The position numbers and the translations under genes are program-made. A DNA stretch of 14,818 nucleotides, from NCBI GenBank assembly GCA_964518695.1, contig CAZFGN010000012.1, forward strand, positions 1 to 14,818, in the 5' to 3' direction. The DNA is from CAZFGN01 sp964518695 (lineage in GTDB: Bacteria > Patescibacteriota > Minisyncoccia > UBA6257 > Colwellbacteraceae). The notes beneath the pieces were generated by a model that made no database searches, was not told the origin of the DNA, and saw nothing but the letters and a program-made list of their open reading frames with translations. Below, piece by piece: positions 13,550 to 14,818 of this stretch (positions are counted from its first letter, which is position 1; each line of letters begins with the position of its first letter).

Positions 13550-13941
13550 TAGAATGATTTTAATAATTGATAAACCAATCCGTCAAACGATGAATCAATA
13601 AGATGTGTATCGTTGTGTATTATTCGAACACCACTAATAAGTTTCGAATTCACGCGCCCCGTAAATACGGCAGTTTTTGCGTCGAATCTTTGTTCTAGTT
13701 CTTTCATGGAATCCTCTCGGTCCTTCACGCTCGCGAATTCAACATCAAAGCGTTGCAACCCGTACGTCTCTATAAACTTTTCATTGAAAAGACGGAGCGC
13801 CCTTTTCAAGAGATGAATATCGTGCCTTGCTTCAACATAGCGTAGAAACGTATCTAACCGTTTTTCTAAATCTTCCTCATGTTCCGCCGAAGCAACCAAC
13901 CGCAATAGAAGTGTCGCGTATGTTTTTGGTGAAGAGCGCAT
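13549..13941 (-). CDS. atpH: ATP synthase F1 delta subunit, short form
   Basis: Peripheral-stalk subunit linking F1 to the b dimer. At 130 residues it is clearly shorter than the usual 175-180. The N-terminus SPKTYATLLLRLV fits the YAxAL helix that begins the alpha-binding domain, and the C-terminal ISGVRIIHNDTHLIDSSFDGLVYQL (about 102-126) matches the GGvri-D-S-rL signature of the OSCP/delta family. The missing part is therefore in the middle of the protein. There is no frameshift in the gene, and the position between atpF and atpA is canonical. Spacing is 7 bp to atpF and 24 bp to atpA. Confidence 0.88.
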   Translation of the reverse strand: MRSSPKTYATLLLRLVASAEHEEDLEKRLDTFLRYVEARHDIHLLKRALRLFNEKFIETYGLQRFDVEFASVKDREDSMKELEQRFDAKTAVFTGRVNSKLISGVRIIHNDTHLIDSSFDGLVYQLLKSF

Positions 13942-13948
13942 AACAATA

Positions 13949-14452
13949 TTAAGTAATGCCCTTCAGCTCGCTTTCTGCTTTCACGATCAGCAGTTTTGTG
14001 GTTTCCGCATCGGCAACCGTCATAAGAATTTTTTTAACACTGTGTTCCACGAGCGTTTTCGCTTCGGTTCGCACTTCGTTAAACATAAGTTCTTTTTCTT
14101 CGATGATACGCCGTTTGGATTCTTCGCGAAGCTCCGCAACTTCAATTGTTGCTTTTTCAATCATATCGCTACGAATCTTTTTCCCAGCATCCTCGGCATC
14201 TTTCACCATTGCTTGAAAACGCTCTTCCGCTTCTCTTACCCGCGCCCCGTAAACAGTTTCAGCTGAAGCGAGTTTTTCCACGAGCGTTTTTTCGCGAGTA
14301 TCGTTTTCATCAATTTGCCTGCGACGTTTCGCAAGCATATCGAGAACAGGATGATATAAAAACTTATAAAGAACAAAAAGTAGAACGCTGAAATTAATAA
14401 GCTGCGCGATAAGCAAACGCCAATCAACTCCTAATTTATTCAGTAATTCCAT
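13949..14452 (-). CDS. atpF: ATP synthase Fo b subunit
   Basis: Peripheral-stalk subunit of Fo. From the ATG at 14452 the protein is 167 residues, MELLNKLGVDWRLLIAQ, with one membrane helix at about 11-32 (WRLLIAQLINFSVLLFVLYKFL) followed by FLYHPVLDML and a long charged coiled coil to the end. I chose this start over the in-frame GTG at 14491 (which would add 13 residues) because family members begin with a short stretch before the GxDW helix, and because that GTG lies in the loop of a hairpin. It ends 7 bp before atpH. No Shine-Dalgarno is visible. Confidence 0.93.
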   Translation of the reverse strand: MELLNKLGVDWRLLIAQLINFSVLLFVLYKFLYHPVLDMLAKRRRQIDENDTREKTLVEKLASAETVYGARVREAEERFQAMVKDAEDAGKKIRSDMIEKATIEVAELREESKRRIIEEKELMFNEVRTEAKTLVEHSVKKILMTVADAETTKLLIVKAESELKGIT

Positions 14453-14478
14453 AAAGCAGTGACTTAAAAATTTATCAT

Positions 14479-14497
14479 CGATCCGCAACACGGACCG
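14479..14497 (-). promoter_or_regulatory. Intercistronic hairpin between atpE and atpF (possible attenuator)
   Basis: On the minus strand CGGTCCG pairs with CGGATCG over 7 bp (one G-U) around a 5-nt loop TGTTG. After 8 nt comes TTTTT. It sits in the 68-bp gap between atpE and atpF, the largest gap in the operon. It could be a leaky terminator or an RNA-processing/stability hairpin that raises the c subunit relative to downstream subunits. Confidence 0.45.
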
Positions 14498-14520
14498 ATG
14501 TGTAACAGACCCTTAGTTAA

Positions 14521-14775
14521 CTATACAAACTTGATGATGAGCGCGACGACAAGCGCGTAAATAGCAATCGCTTCCGCAAACGCGATTGAGAGAATCATTG
14601 CGGTCTGAATCTTTGGCGCAGCTTCCGGATTCCGTCCGATCGCTTCAAGACCCTTTCCACCAATCCAAGCAACGGCAATCGCTGGAAAAATTCCGCCGAC
14701 CATAATCGTCATTGCCGTCGCGATAGACTTAACGGCTTCTAAATTTGAGAAAACTCCTCTTGTAACTTGTTCCAT
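14521..14775 (-). CDS. atpE: ATP synthase Fo c subunit (ring proteolipid)
   Basis: Two-helix hairpin protein of 84 residues from the ATG at 14775, forming the rotor ring in the membrane. Helix 1 is about 15-38 (AMTIMVGGIFPAIAVAWIGG), the polar loop is GRNPEA, and helix 2 runs from about 54 to 82 with the ion-binding Glu in FAEAIAIYALV. The Na+-ring ligands are not present: Gln in helix 1 is Val by alignment, and the Ser after the Glu is Ala. A proton-type ring is therefore expected. I prefer this ATG over the in-frame GTG at 14802, which would add nine charged residues. The upstream neighbour, expected to be atpB, lies outside the window. Confidence 0.94.
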   Translation of the reverse strand: MEQVTRGVFSNLEAVKSIATAMTIMVGGIFPAIAVAWIGGKGLEAIGRNPEAAPKIQTAMILSIAFAEAIAIYALVVALIIKFV

Positions 14776-14818
14776 AGATAGAAATTTAAACTTAATGCTC
14801 ACTGTGAGCCGTAGCGAA

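Noticed and set aside
14453..14491. In-frame GTG start extending AtpF by 13 residues
   Set aside because: The extension is not family-like and the GTG sits in a hairpin loop; the ATG at 14452 matches the usual AtpF N-terminus.
14776..14802. In-frame GTG start extending AtpE by 9 residues
   Set aside because: The charged extension is not typical of c subunits; the ATG at 14775 gives a normal 84-residue protein.

Overview
The window looks like a piece of a Candidate Phyla Radiation (Patescibacteria, Parcubacteria-like) genome. This is inferred from compact gene packing, several gene overlaps, shortened housekeeping proteins (130-residue ATP synthase delta, 723-residue ValRS without zinc Cys pairs or C-terminal coiled coil), a kinase phospho-site of HHLRTPL type, and almost no Shine-Dalgarno sequences. 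No rRNA, tRNA, transposon, prophage, CRISPR array or integrase is visible. Most of the window is core metabolism.

Layout. Positions 1-3145 hold a minus-strand cluster read right to left: a small SpoU/TrmH-type RNA methyltransferase, a membrane-anchored DUF192 protein (8-bp overlap), an MFS transporter, and glyceraldehyde-3-phosphate dehydrogenase, which runs off the left edge. A 39-bp divergent spacer separates this from a plus-strand cluster, valS, a PrsW-like membrane protease and an Hsp20 small heat-shock protein (3185-6379), with overlaps of 7 and 20 bp. This meets, tail to tail, a minus-strand multi-pass membrane histidine kinase (6401-8239). A strong minus-strand terminator (8285-8310) separates the kinase from a small basic orphan ORF (8339-8671).

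Positions 8789-14775 are the F1Fo ATP synthase operon on the minus strand: atpE, atpF, atpH, atpA, atpG, atpD, atpC, followed by a compact beta-carbonic-anhydrase-like gene that overlaps atpC by 8 bp. The a subunit (atpB) is not in the window and would be expected just beyond the right edge. The c subunit looks proton-type rather than sodium-type. atpA contains a 10-N scaffold gap. The flanking sequence shows the gap is almost certainly an artefact and that the real gene is an intact 505-residue alpha subunit.

Together the genes describe an energy and proteostasis core: a glycolytic enzyme, a complete F1 sector plus Fo b and c, a possible CO2/bicarbonate enzyme tied to the ATP synthase, a protein-quality-control pair behind valS, and an orphan sensor kinase. 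I see no convincing new multi-gene system. The points most worth a second look are the atpC/carbonic-anhydrase coupling, the altered kinase phospho-site, the ValRS editing-site change, the near absence of Shine-Dalgarno sites, and the atpE-atpF intercistronic hairpin.
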